From Helicobacter pylori_CU (GTDB lineage Bacteria > Campylobacterota > Campylobacteria > Campylobacterales > Helicobacteraceae): a stretch of DNA of 64,000 nucleotides. The notes beneath the pieces are model-generated. The model did no database searches. It saw only the letters and a program-made list of their open reading frames with translations, and was not told where the DNA came from. The DNA lies in NCBI RefSeq assembly GCF_000259235.1, contig NC_017733.1:1426001-1490000 (forward strand), written 5' to 3'. Below, in pieces: positions 44,379 through 53,270 of the stretch; position 1 is the stretch's first letter; every line of letters starts with the position of its first letter. A program made the position numbers and the translations under genes.

Positions 44379-45724
44379 GCTTCATTTTCTCCCTGATCTT
44401 GTTTAACCGCTTTTAAGCGTTTTATCCTGGCCCCATCCACGCTTAAGACTTCAAAAACATACCCATGCGAAACGATTGTATCCCCCTCCATAGGCATGCG
44501 CTCTAACAAGCTAAAAACATAACCCCCAAGCGTTACCTGCTCGCATTCTTTGTCAAATTCAATGTGAAGCACTTCTTCTACGCTCTCTAAATCCAGCATG
44601 CCCTCTAATTCAAACACGCCCTCTTCAAGCTTGTTTACGCCCTCTTGTTTTAAGTCGTATTCGTCGCTAATCTCGCCCATGATCTCTTCAATAATATCTT
44701 CCATAGTGAGCAGCCCGGCCGTGCCGCCGTATTCATCAATCACCAAAGCGGTATGGATTTGCTCTTTTTTCATTTTAATAAGGATTTGAGAAATGGAAGC
44801 GCTTTCAGGGACGATGATCATTTTCCTGACGATTTGATTGAAATCATGCATTTTAGGGGTAAAAATAGAGCGAGAAAGCAAGTCTCTAATATGCACCATG
44901 CCGATAATGTTATCCTTAGAACCCTTACAATAAGGGTAGCGCGTGAAGCGGCTTTTTAAAACAATGTCTATATTTTCTTCATAGCTGTTTTCTTCGTCCA
45001 AACACACCATATCTTTTCGTGGGGTCATGATTTCTTTAGCGCTCGTGTCAGAAAAATCCACCGCGTTTTTAATGATTTCGCCCTCCACTGAATCAATAAT
45101 GCCCTCTCTCAAGCTCTCGCCCACAATGATCTTTAACTCTTCTTCAGAATGCGTGCCATCATGCTCTTTAGGATTGATGCCCACTTTTTTTAAAAAGAAA
45201 TGAGCGATCACATCAAACAGGCACACCACCGGATAAAACACGACCCAAAACACATGCAAAGGGCGCGCGGCAAAAAGAGCGGCTTTTTCAGATTTAGCGA
45301 TCGCTAAAGACTTTGGCACAATCTCGCCCAACACGACATGCAAAAAAGTGATGCTCAAAAACGCTATGACCACGCTCATTGAATGGATAAAAATAGGATT
45401 TTCTCTCAAATCCATAGACTCAAACAGCGCGGCTAACAATTTTGCGATAGCGGGCTCACCCACCCAACCTAAAGCTAATGAAGAAAGGGTGATGCCTAAC
45501 TGCGTCGCGCTCAAATAAGTGTCTAGTCTTTGACTCATCTTTAAAGCGAGTTTAGCGTTGGAATTACCGATTTTAACCAGCTCTTCCAAACGGGTTTTAC
45601 GCACTTTCACAAGAGCAAACTCTGAAAGCACAAAAAAGGCGTTCAACAACACCAATAAAAAAGCAACCATCAACATCAAAATCGATTCAGACGGATCCAA
45701 ATAAGCTCCTTGATTCCTCCCCAT
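44375..45724 (-). CDS. CNNM/CorC-type membrane protein with CBS domains
   Basis: This 449-aa inner-membrane protein has an N-terminal DUF21 domain with about four helices, two CBS domains (residues ~210-335) and a C-terminal CorC_HlyC domain. It is named hemolysin in old annotation, but the family is implicated in Mg2+/Co2+ export or homeostasis. The first residues MGRNQGAYLDPSES precede the DUF21 core; a start a few codons later (near residue 16) is conceivable. The TolC-like gene overlaps its end. Confidence 0.87.
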   Translation of the reverse strand: MGRNQGAYLDPSESILMLMVAFLLVLLNAFFVLSEFALVKVRKTRLEELVKIGNSNAKLALKMSQRLDTYLSATQLGITLSSLALGWVGEPAIAKLLAALFESMDLRENPIFIHSMSVVIAFLSITFLHVVLGEIVPKSLAIAKSEKAALFAARPLHVFWVVFYPVVCLFDVIAHFFLKKVGINPKEHDGTHSEEELKIIVGESLREGIIDSVEGEIIKNAVDFSDTSAKEIMTPRKDMVCLDEENSYEENIDIVLKSRFTRYPYCKGSKDNIIGMVHIRDLLSRSIFTPKMHDFNQIVRKMIIVPESASISQILIKMKKEQIHTALVIDEYGGTAGLLTMEDIIEEIMGEISDEYDLKQEGVNKLEEGVFELEGMLDLESVEEVLHIEFDKECEQVTLGGYVFSLLERMPMEGDTIVSHGYVFEVLSVDGARIKRLKAVKQDQGENEA

Positions 45725-45826
45725 GATTTAAACCTAAAACCTAACGATAAATATAAAATATATAAAATCTTAGAATTTTAACATAAAAGATTAAGCCTAA
45801 CTTTAAAAATCAAGCCTTTAAAAACC

Positions 45827-47428
45827 CTAGAAATACTTTTCTATAAAACCAAGAGCCACAAAAAGAAGCGTGCCTAAAAGCGCAGAAACCGGCACGGTTA
45901 CCAACCAAGCGGTAACAATCTTTTTTAAAATGGAGCGTTTGATCACTTCTTCTTTATACACTTTTTTAAGCGACTTTTTTTCTTTCTTTTTCAATTCCAA
46001 AGCGATAGCGGTGTTCTTGCTTTTTTTCAAGCTCTCTAGCATGAGCGATTTTTCTTTCAAATTGGCTTTATCAAAGCGCTCTAAAAAGCCTTCAATTTCT
46101 TCTAAATCTTCCCCAAAGTGCGCGGCTACAATGTTGTCTCTGATTCTAGCAAAACGCCTTCTTGATTGCTCTCTTAAACGCTCCCTTAAAAAGCCCACCC
46201 CAAACACCGCACCCACCACAATATGCGTAGAGCTTACCGGTAAGCCTAATTGAGAGGCTAAAAGCACGGTAATGACCGCTGAAAGCGCGATGCAAAAAGC
46301 TTGCATTTTGTCTAATTCTGTGATTTCAGACCCCACCGTTTTAATGAGCTTTGGCCCATACAAGCTCAAGCCTAAAGCGATCCCAGCTGCCCCTACTACC
46401 ATAATCCACAACGGCACAGAGCTTAAAGTATTCCCCATAGGGCTATTTGCATCTTCTAAAGTTTGACTGATCGCCGCTAAAGGGCCTATAGCGTTAGCCA
46501 CATCATTAGCCCCATGCGCAAAGCTTAAAAGCGCAGCAGCAAAAATCAAAGGGACATTGAAAAGCTCATTAATGCTTTCATGGCTGTTTTCTAATTGTGG
46601 GGCTTTCTTTAACACAAATCTTTTAAAAAGGATAAAGATTAAAAGCGCAAGGATACAGCCGCAAGCCAGCTGGATTTCAAAACCCACCGCATAGAGGCGT
46701 TTTAAAACCTTAATCATCAAATACCAGCTAAAGGCTAAGCTCATCAACGCTACCAAATAAGGCACGACCTTTAAAGCCGCGCTCTTTTTATCTTCTTTAT
46801 AAGCGATAGTCTTTTTAATGAGCATTAAAAAAAACATGGCTATCAAAGCCCCCATTAAAGGCGAGATTACCCAACTCGCCACAATGCCTGATAAGAAATG
46901 CCAATTGATAGCAGACATTCCAGCCGCTGCCATTCCAGCCCCCATAATCCCCCCCACTACAGAGTGTGAAGTGGAAACGGGAGCGCCTATTAAAGTCGCT
47001 ACATGCAACCACAACGCCCCACTGAGTAAGCTAGCCAACATGACATTGATGAAAACATGCGCATCATTAATAAATTCAGGCGAAACGATACGGCCCTTAA
47101 TCGTAGAAACCACTTCCCCCCCGGCAATGATCGCTCCAAGCATTTCACAAATCGCAGCGATCAAAATCGCCCCACCCATGCTAATGGCTTTAGAGCCTAC
47201 GGCAGGGCCGACATTATTAGACACATCGTTCGCGCCAATATTCATCGCCATATACCCCCCAATCACAGCCGCAAAAATAAGCAACAATCCCTTAGAATTA
47301 GCCTGCCCAAAAATGAGAGCGAGCAAAGCGGCGCCGATGAGGAACAAAAGAGCGAGAGCGATCTTTAAAGTGTCTTTTTGGAGTTTTTTGGAAGCTTTTT
47401 CAAACTCTTTGATGTTTTTAATTTCCAT
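45827..47428 (-). CDS. pitA: PiT-family inorganic phosphate permease
   Basis: This is a sodium- or proton-coupled phosphate transporter (PiT/PHO4), 533 aa. Both copies of the PiT signature are visible: GANDVSNNVGPAVGSKAI near the N-terminus and GANDVANAIGPLAAI near residue 305. About ten to twelve helices surround a central loop. An N-terminal cytoplasmic stretch (residues 1-20) and a long charged region near residues 425-490 are typical of longer bacterial members. It is divergent from nfu and read from its own promoter. Confidence 0.92.
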   Translation of the reverse strand: MEIKNIKEFEKASKKLQKDTLKIALALLFLIGAALLALIFGQANSKGLLLIFAAVIGGYMAMNIGANDVSNNVGPAVGSKAISMGGAILIAAICEMLGAIIAGGEVVSTIKGRIVSPEFINDAHVFINVMLASLLSGALWLHVATLIGAPVSTSHSVVGGIMGAGMAAAGMSAINWHFLSGIVASWVISPLMGALIAMFFLMLIKKTIAYKEDKKSAALKVVPYLVALMSLAFSWYLMIKVLKRLYAVGFEIQLACGCILALLIFILFKRFVLKKAPQLENSHESINELFNVPLIFAAALLSFAHGANDVANAIGPLAAISQTLEDANSPMGNTLSSVPLWIMVVGAAGIALGLSLYGPKLIKTVGSEITELDKMQAFCIALSAVITVLLASQLGLPVSSTHIVVGAVFGVGFLRERLREQSRRRFARIRDNIVAAHFGEDLEEIEGFLERFDKANLKEKSLMLESLKKSKNTAIALELKKKEKKSLKKVYKEEVIKRSILKKIVTAWLVTVPVSALLGTLLFVALGFIEKYF

Positions 47429-47521
47429 ATCGTCATCAAAACCTTATTCTAATAGTGGCTCTATTCTATCCAATTAGCCCTTGAGCCACTCTTAAAAAGC
47501 GTTGTTTGATAAAAATGGCTC

Positions 47522-47527
47522 ATTATA
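47522..47527 (-). promoter_or_regulatory. -10 box candidate for the phosphate permease
   Basis: TATAAT on the minus strand lies about 95 bases before the ATG. It sits in the 140-base divergent region shared with nfu. The rather long leader makes the assignment tentative. Confidence 0.4.
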
Positions 47528-47568
47528 TGGTATCTTAAAGTAAAATTTTAAAAATAAGGTTTTTAAAA

Positions 47569-47838
47569 ATGATAGAATTTAGCGATGAAGATTTACAAAA
47601 ACCGGTGCGTATTGTAATAGAAAAGATCCGCCCTTACTTGCTCAAAGATGGCGGTAATATTGAAGTGCTAGGGGTGAAAAGCATGAAAATTTATGTGGCT
47701 TTAGAGGGAGCGTGTAAGACTTGCTCTAGCAGTAAAATCACTTTAAAAAATGTCATTGAAAGGCAGCTTAAAATGGATATTCACCCCAATTTAGAAGTGG
47801 TGTGCTTAGAAAACGCTAAGGAGTTTGATAAGCTTTAA
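47569..47838 (+). CDS. nfu: NifU-like iron-sulfur scaffold (NFU domain)
   Basis: This 89-aa single NFU domain carries CKTC (GACKTCSSSKITLKN), the iron-sulfur-binding Cys pair. NFU proteins transfer Fe-S clusters to target enzymes. It is a stand-alone domain, which differs from full NifU; H. pylori has a separate NifU/NifS pair. Strong AAGG ribosome-binding sequence precedes the ATG. It is first of a plus-strand run with the next gene 11 bases away. Confidence 0.9.
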   Translation: MIEFSDEDLQKPVRIVIEKIRPYLLKDGGNIEVLGVKSMKIYVALEGACKTCSSSKITLKNVIERQLKMDIHPNLEVVCLENAKEFDKL

Positions 47839-47849
47839 GGATTATAGGC

Positions 47850-48461
47850 ATGCAAAAGTTTGATTATGAATTTAAAAAGCGTGCGTTGATTAAGGATGGC
47901 TTTTTAGCGTTCAAGCAAGCCCATTACGCTGAAGCGTTACGCCTTTTTTCTGAAGTTTTATTTTTGGATAAAGACAACCAAAAAGCCAAAGTGGGGGCGT
48001 TATTAAGCGACATCGCTAAAGATTTCCCTAAAGAAGCCCATAGCTTTTATGAATTGTATCAAAGCTTGATCGCTATGCAAAAACGGAGTTTAAAAAACCA
48101 GGCTGAAGAGCAAATCATCAATTTGATCGCTTCTTTTGATGAGGGATTGAACCAAATGACTGAAAAGATTGATGCGCAAATTTCTCAAAAAGGCGAGGAG
48201 TTGAACGGCATTTTGTACGCGGATTTCAAACGCTTGAGTTTGGAGCGCGGTTTTAAGGAAGCGTTTGAAGATTTGATGTTCAGCTCTAGGGTGATTTTTG
48301 ACAATAAAGAGGATTTTTATGAATTTTTGAAAGAATTGAACCATTATGGCTATTATGAATTAGCGATAAATTACATTGAAAACATGCATGAAGATTCTTT
48401 TATTTACGATAAATTTTTGCGTTCTCTTTTAGAAGACGCCCTAAAATCCAATAAGGCTTAA
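47850..48461 (+). CDS. Helical hypothetical protein, TPR-like N-terminus
   Basis: This 203-aa protein of unknown function is predicted all-helical. The N-terminal segment FLAFKQAHYAEALRLFSEVLFLDKDNQKAK has TPR-like spacing. The C-terminal half is charged helices with an aromatic cluster (HYGYYELAINYIE). No signal peptide or enzyme motif is present. It is conserved at this position in H. pylori (HP1493). It lies 11 bases after nfu and 3 before murE. Confidence 0.7.
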   Translation: MQKFDYEFKKRALIKDGFLAFKQAHYAEALRLFSEVLFLDKDNQKAKVGALLSDIAKDFPKEAHSFYELYQSLIAMQKRSLKNQAEEQIINLIASFDEGLNQMTEKIDAQISQKGEELNGILYADFKRLSLERGFKEAFEDLMFSSRVIFDNKEDFYEFLKELNHYGYYELAINYIENMHEDSFIYDKFLRSLLEDALKSNKA

Positions 48462-48464
48462 AGA

Positions 48465-49808
48465 ATGAAGCTTAAAAAAACCCTGACTTATCAAAACCAC
48501 ACCTATTCTTTTTTGAGCGATAACACGCATGAAGTTTTAGAAAACCCTAAAGAAATCCTTTTTGTCAAAACGCCTTTAAATGAAAAATACTCTCCTTTAA
48601 TTGCAGAAAAAAACCTGGCTATTTTAGATTTTAACGAGCTTAAAAACTACTTTGATTTTAAGATTAAAATTGTAGGGGTTACTGGCACTAATGGTAAAAC
48701 GACCACAGCGAGTTTGATGTATTCTTTATTCTTAGATTTGAATAAAAAGACCGCTCTTTTAGGCACAAGAGGGTTTTTTATCAACGACAAACGAATCAAA
48801 GAAAAGGGCTTGACCACGCCCACCCTTTTAGAGCTTTATAGCGATTTAGAAGAAGCAGTGCGTTTAAAATGCGAATACTTTATTATGGAAGTGAGCTCCC
48901 ATGCGATTGCCCAAAAGCGCATCGCCGGGCTTGATTTCGCCCTTAAAATCTTAACCAATATCACAAGCGATCATTTAGATTTCCATCAAAACATAGAAAA
49001 TTACAGAGATATTAAAAACAGCTTTTTTAAAGATGAGGGCTTGAAAGTCATCAACAGAGATGAAACAAACGCCCTTTTTAACCCCATTAACGCGCACACT
49101 TACGCGCTGGATAAAAAAGCGCATTTAAACGTTCAAGCCTTTTCGCTCAACCCCTTTATTAGCGCGTCTTTATGCTACCAACAAAATTTAAGAGATCCCA
49201 ATCTCAAAGAAATCGCCCTTATGCATTCCCCCCTTTTAGGGCGTTACAACCTTTATAATATTTTAGCGGGCGTTTTGGGGGTCAAACTACTCACTCAATT
49301 ACCTTTAGAAGCGATCACGCCGTTATTGGAAAACTTTTATGGGGTGAAGGGGCGTTTGGAAATTGTGCATTCTAAACCTTTAGTGGTTGTGGATTTTGCC
49401 CACACCACAGACGGCATGCAACAAGTCTTTGAAAGCTTTAAAAATCAAAAAATCACCGCTCTTTTTGGAGCAGGGGGCGATAGGGATAAAACCAAGCGCC
49501 CTAAAATGGGAGCGATAGCGAGTTGTTATGCGCATCAAATCGTCTTAACTTCAGACAACCCCAGAAGCGAAAACGAAGAAGACATTATCAAGGATATTTT
49601 AAAAGGCATCAGCGATTCTTCTAAAGTCATTGTAGAAAAAGACCGAAAAAAAGCCATTTTAAACGCTTTAGAAAATTTAAAAGACGATGAGGTGTTATTG
49701 ATTTTAGGCAAGGGTGATGAAAACATTCAAATCTTTAAAGACAAAACGATTTTTTTTAGCGACCAAGAAGTCGTTAGAGATTATTATCTCAATTTAAAAC
49801 AAGGATAA
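48465..49808 (+). CDS. murE: UDP-MurNAc-tripeptide synthetase MurE
   Basis: MurE adds meso-diaminopimelate to UDP-MurNAc-L-Ala-D-Glu in peptidoglycan synthesis. The 447-aa protein has the ATP site GVTGTNGKTTTASLM and the DNPR motif (TSDNPRSENEED), the signature of DAP-adding rather than Lys-adding enzymes. It is short for MurE because the N-terminal domain is reduced, as in other epsilonproteobacteria. It starts three bases after the upstream gene. Confidence 0.96.
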   Translation: MKLKKTLTYQNHTYSFLSDNTHEVLENPKEILFVKTPLNEKYSPLIAEKNLAILDFNELKNYFDFKIKIVGVTGTNGKTTTASLMYSLFLDLNKKTALLGTRGFFINDKRIKEKGLTTPTLLELYSDLEEAVRLKCEYFIMEVSSHAIAQKRIAGLDFALKILTNITSDHLDFHQNIENYRDIKNSFFKDEGLKVINRDETNALFNPINAHTYALDKKAHLNVQAFSLNPFISASLCYQQNLRDPNLKEIALMHSPLLGRYNLYNILAGVLGVKLLTQLPLEAITPLLENFYGVKGRLEIVHSKPLVVVDFAHTTDGMQQVFESFKNQKITALFGAGGDRDKTKRPKMGAIASCYAHQIVLTSDNPRSENEEDIIKDILKGISDSSKVIVEKDRKKAILNALENLKDDEVLLILGKGDENIQIFKDKTIFFSDQEVVRDYYLNLKQG

Positions 49809-49810
49809 AC

Positions 49811-50761
49811 ATGCAAGAATTCAGGTTGTGGTGCGATTTTATAGAAAGGGATTTTCTAGAAAACGATTTTTTAAAACTCATCAATAAGGGGGCTATTTGC
49901 GGGGCGACGAGTAACCCTAGTTTGTTTTGTGAAGCGATCACAAAAAGCGCGTTTTATCAAGATGAAATCGCTAAACTCAAAGGCCAAAAAGCTAAAGAAA
50001 TTTATGAAACCCTGGCGTTAAAGGATATTTTACAAGCTTCTAGCGCGTTAATGCCTTTATATGAAAAAAACCCTAACAACGGCTACATTAGCCTAGAAAT
50101 TGACCCTTTTTTAGAAGACGATGCCATTAAAAGCATTGATGAAGCCAAGCGGTTATTCAAAACATTAAACCGCCCCAATGTGATGATTAAAGTCCCAGCG
50201 AGTGAAAGCGCTTTTGAAGTCATTAGCGCTTTAACTAAAGCCTCTATCCCCATTAATGTAACTTTAGTCTTTTCGCCTAAAATTGCCGGTGAAATCGCTC
50301 AAATCTTAGCCAAAGAAGCGCAAAAAAGAGCGGTTATTAGCGTGTTTGTCTCACGATTTGACAAAGAAATAGACCCATTAGTGGCGCAAAACTTGAAAGC
50401 TCAAAGCGGGATTATGAACGCTACCGAGTGCTATTATCAAATCAGTCAGCATGCTAATACGCTAATAAGCACCCTTTTTGCATCCACAGGCGTTAAATCC
50501 AATGCTTTAGCTAAAGATTATTACATTAAAGCGCTGTGTTTTAAAAACTCTATCAATACAGCCCCCCTAGAGGCTTTAAACGCTTATTTGCTTGACCCAA
50601 ACACCGAGTATCAAACCCCCTTAAAGATTACAGAAATTGAAGCGTTTAAAAAAGAATTAAAAGCACAAAACATTGATTTAGAAAACACCGCTCAAAAACT
50701 CCTTAAAGAAGGCTTGATAGCGTTCAAACAATCCTTTGAAAAGCTTTTAAAGAGTTTTTGA
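49811..50761 (+). CDS. tal: Transaldolase
   Basis: Transaldolase of the pentose phosphate pathway, 316 aa. The catalytic Lys lies in NVMIKVPAS (near residue 119), with early GATSNPSLF and the NVTLVFSP strand around it. It is of the type used in some bacteria and cyanobacteria with diverged sequence. It follows murE by two bases. No defect is visible. Confidence 0.94.
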   Translation: MQEFRLWCDFIERDFLENDFLKLINKGAICGATSNPSLFCEAITKSAFYQDEIAKLKGQKAKEIYETLALKDILQASSALMPLYEKNPNNGYISLEIDPFLEDDAIKSIDEAKRLFKTLNRPNVMIKVPASESAFEVISALTKASIPINVTLVFSPKIAGEIAQILAKEAQKRAVISVFVSRFDKEIDPLVAQNLKAQSGIMNATECYYQISQHANTLISTLFASTGVKSNALAKDYYIKALCFKNSINTAPLEALNAYLLDPNTEYQTPLKITEIEAFKKELKAQNIDLENTAQKLLKEGLIAFKQSFEKLLKSF

Positions 50762-50780
50762 TTTTTAAGGGTTTTTTGGA

Positions 50781-50786
50781 TAGAAT
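50781..50786 (+). promoter_or_regulatory. -10 box candidate for rplY
   Basis: TAGAAT with T-rich upstream sequence lies 30 bases before ATG 50816, with AAAGGA following as ribosome-binding site. Confidence 0.45.
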
Positions 50787-50815
50787 GATCCCTTATTTTA
50801 TTTTAAAGGATTGAC

Positions 50816-51352
50816 ATGTTAGAAGGCGTTATTAGAGAGAGTATTACTAAAGCTAACGCTAAAGCTTTAAAAAAAGATGGCTATCTAATCGCAAATGTTT
50901 ATGGAAAAGGTGTTGAAAATGTGAGTTGCGCGTTCAAATTAAACCCTTTCATTAAATACCTTAAGGAAAAGAAGCATTTGATTTTTCCGGTGAAATTAGG
51001 GGATAAGACTTTTGAAGTCGTGGTTCAAGAATACCAAAAAAACCCTGTTACTAACGAGCTTATCCATGTGGATTTGCTCGCTGTTACTAAAGGCGTGAAA
51101 TCCAAGTTTAAAGTCCCCGTTAAACACCAAGGCACTCCGGTGGGCTTGAAAAACAAAGGGATTTTAATGCTCTCTAAAAAGCGTATCAGTGTGGAATGCA
51201 CTCCAGAGCATTTGCCCGATCACTATTTAGTGGATGTAGCCCCTTTAGACGTGAATGAGTCTATTTTGGTGCGCGATTTAGAAAAACACGAGAATGTTAA
51301 GATCTTAGATCATGATTCTATCGCTGTGATCGGTGTGATTAAAGCGAAGTGA
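50816..51352 (+). CDS. rplY: Ribosomal protein bL25 (CTC form)
   Basis: This 178-aa protein is the long form of L25 (CTC), with an N-terminal 5S-rRNA-binding domain (LEGVIRESITKANAKALKKDGYL) and a C-terminal beta domain. The RBS AAAGGA is strong. It is followed by pth six bases later, a common arrangement in bacteria, and probably shares a promoter at about 50783. Confidence 0.95.
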   Translation: MLEGVIRESITKANAKALKKDGYLIANVYGKGVENVSCAFKLNPFIKYLKEKKHLIFPVKLGDKTFEVVVQEYQKNPVTNELIHVDLLAVTKGVKSKFKVPVKHQGTPVGLKNKGILMLSKKRISVECTPEHLPDHYLVDVAPLDVNESILVRDLEKHENVKILDHDSIAVIGVIKAK

Positions 51353-51361
51353 TTTCAGGTG

Positions 51362-51922
51362 ATGACGCTTTTAGTGGGTTTAGGCAACCCTACTTTGCGT
51401 TACGCTCACACCAGACACAACGCTGGTTTTGATATTTTAGATTCGCTCGTTAGCGAGTTGGATCTTTCTTTCACTTTTTCTCCCAAACACAACGCTTGTT
51501 TATGCGTTTATAAGGATTTTATCTTACTCAAGCCCCAAACTTACATGAATTTGAGCGGCGAGAGCGTTTTAAGCGCTAAAAATTTTTACAAACCCAAAGA
51601 GCTTTTAATTGTCCATGACGACTTGGATTTACCTTTAGGCGTTGTGAGGTTTAAAAAGGGTGGGGGGAATGGAGGGCATAACGGCCTAAAATCCATTGAT
51701 TTATTGTGTTCTAATTCTTATTATCGCTTGAGGGTGGGGATTTCTAAAGGGATTGGCGTGATTGAGCATGTGCTTTCAAAATTCCACAAAAACGAAGAGC
51801 CTTTAAAAAACGCTGTGTTTGAACATGCCAAAAACGCCTTAAAATTTTTTATAGAAAGCCATGATTTTAACGCCATGCAAAATCGTTTCACGCTTAAAAA
51901 ACCTTTAAAAATAGAAAGTTAA
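51362..51922 (+). CDS. pth: Peptidyl-tRNA hydrolase
   Basis: Pth recycles tRNA from prematurely released peptidyl-tRNA. The 186-aa protein has LLVGLGNP, the catalytic His in RHNAGFD, VHDDLDLPLG and KKGGGNGGHNGLKS, all standard. I prefer ATG 51362 over the GTG one codon upstream. Spacing from rplY is a few bases. Confidence 0.96.
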   Translation: MTLLVGLGNPTLRYAHTRHNAGFDILDSLVSELDLSFTFSPKHNACLCVYKDFILLKPQTYMNLSGESVLSAKNFYKPKELLIVHDDLDLPLGVVRFKKGGGNGGHNGLKSIDLLCSNSYYRLRVGISKGIGVIEHVLSKFHKNEEPLKNAVFEHAKNALKFFIESHDFNAMQNRFTLKKPLKIES

Positions 51923-51976
51923 ATGCGCTCTATCAAAAATTTTAAGTTTTTATCGTGGTTTGAATAAGGGTTTAAA

Positions 51977-53044
51977 GTGCGTTTGTTTAGATTTGTGGGG
52001 TGGTATTATTTCAAATACTTTTTAATCGTGCTTTTAGCTTTAGAATTGTTTTTTGTAGGCATTGACAGCCTGAAATACGCCGATAAAATGCCCGATTCTG
52101 CGAACATGATCATTTTATTTTTCACCTATGACATCTTATTCGCCCTCAATTACACCTTGCCCATTTCCTTGCTTTTAGCGATGGTTTTATTTTATATCGC
52201 CTTCATTAAATCCAACCAATACACCGCCCTGCTCTCCATTGGCTTTTCCAAACGCCAGATTTTAAACCCTATTTTTTTCATCAGCTTGTTTTTCACGGCT
52301 GTTTATGTGGGATTGAACGCGACTCCTTTTGTGTATATGGAAGAAAAAACGCAAAATTTGATCTATAAAGACAATTCTTTGAGCGTTTCAGAGCATTTGT
52401 TAGTGAAATATAATGACGATTACGTGTATTTTGATAAGATTAATCCCTTATTGCAAAAAGCCCAAAATATCAAGGTTTTTCGCCTAAAAGATAAGACTTT
52501 GGAATCTTACGCTGAAGCTAAAGAAGCTTTTTTTGAAGACAAGTATTGGATCTTGCATGACACTACTATCTATGAGATGCCCTTGAGTTTTGAACTGGGC
52601 AACAACGCTTTAAGCACCACGCGTTTAGAAACCTTTAAAACGCTCAAAAATTTCCGCCCTAAAGTTTTAGACACCATTTATCAAAACAAGCCTGCGGTTT
52701 CTATCACAGACGCTCTTTTTTCCTTGCATGCTCTAGTGCGCCAAAACGCCGACACGAAAAAAGTGCGCTCGTTTTTGTATGTGTTTGCGATTTTGCCCTT
52801 TTTTGTGCCGTTTTTAAGCGTTTTAATCGCTTATTTTTCGCCCAGTCTCGCCCGCTATGAAAACCTGGCTCTTTTAGGGCTAAAGTTTATCATTATCACG
52901 CTCGTTGTTTGGGGGCTATTCTTTGCTTTAGGGAAGTTCAGCATTTCAGGGATACTCATTCCTGAAATAGGCGTGCTATCGCCCTTTTTCGTATTCTTAG
53001 CCCTCAGTCTTTGGTATTTTAGAAAGCTCAACAAGAGATTGTGA
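51977..53044 (+). CDS. lptG: LPS export permease LptG/LptF family
   Basis: This is an inner-membrane component of the LptBFG lipopolysaccharide transporter. The 355-aa protein has a first helix pair near residues 13-70, a periplasmic jellyroll-like domain (~130-255), and three C-terminal helices. The start is GTG with an AAGGG ribosome-binding site. The other subunit (LptF) and LptB are not in this window. The restriction-modification island begins 57 bases after the stop. Confidence 0.88.
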   Translation: MRLFRFVGWYYFKYFLIVLLALELFFVGIDSLKYADKMPDSANMIILFFTYDILFALNYTLPISLLLAMVLFYIAFIKSNQYTALLSIGFSKRQILNPIFFISLFFTAVYVGLNATPFVYMEEKTQNLIYKDNSLSVSEHLLVKYNDDYVYFDKINPLLQKAQNIKVFRLKDKTLESYAEAKEAFFEDKYWILHDTTIYEMPLSFELGNNALSTTRLETFKTLKNFRPKVLDTIYQNKPAVSITDALFSLHALVRQNADTKKVRSFLYVFAILPFFVPFLSVLIAYFSPSLARYENLALLGLKFIIITLVVWGLFFALGKFSISGILIPEIGVLSPFFVFLALSLWYFRKLNKRL

Positions 53045-53100
53045 TTTTTAAATCTTGTATGTTACTAAGTGGTTTTATTCTCTTAGCTTAAAGGTGACTA

Positions 53101-53178
53101 GTGGAAAGATTTAATCTAAAAAACCGCCGGTATATCGGCTCAAAAACCAAGCTTATAGAGTGGGTATTGAGAGTTTGA
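53101..53178 (+). pseudogene. N-terminal stub of an adenine-specific DNA methyltransferase
   Basis: Starting with GTG and with AAGG six bases upstream, this 25-codon ORF reads NRRYIGSKTKLIEWVLR, the N-terminal signature of a group of type II adenine methylases (the segment before motif I). It ends at a TGA after 25 codons, with no motif I or NPPY following in any frame nearby. I read it as the left remnant of a methylase that was partnered with the AlwI-like nuclease at 55375-56568. It could be an unrelated short ORF, but the NRRYIGSKTKL match is distinctive. Confidence 0.65.
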
Positions 53179-53213
53179 TAAAAAGACTCGTTTATTGCGA
53201 TCATGTTGATTTT

Positions 53214-53233
53214 TATAGCATTTTTGCTATAGT
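53214..53233 (+). promoter_or_regulatory. Inverted repeat overlapping a -10 box before the methylase-nuclease gene
   Basis: TATAGCA (53214-53220) and TGCTATA (53225-53231) form a perfect inverted repeat with a four-base loop. The right arm overlaps TATAGT (53228-53233), a possible -10 box. Transcription would start near 53240, about 30 bases before the TTG at 53271. Overlap of an operator-like repeat with a promoter suggests autoregulation. Confidence 0.5.
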
Positions 53234-53270
53234 ATTTTCCAAGAAATCAAAATTTTATAGGAATGCTTGT

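Noticed and set aside
46818..47477. A 219-codon open frame antisense to the phosphate permease
   Set aside because: It has no ribosome-binding site, its composition follows the complement of the membrane protein, and the sense gene has clear PiT motifs.
53160..53270. A longer N-terminus of the methylase-nuclease from GTG 53160
   Set aside because: The added residues do not resemble C5 methylases and would place the candidate -10 box inside the coding sequence; the TTG at 53271 has an AGGA site and starts at motif I.
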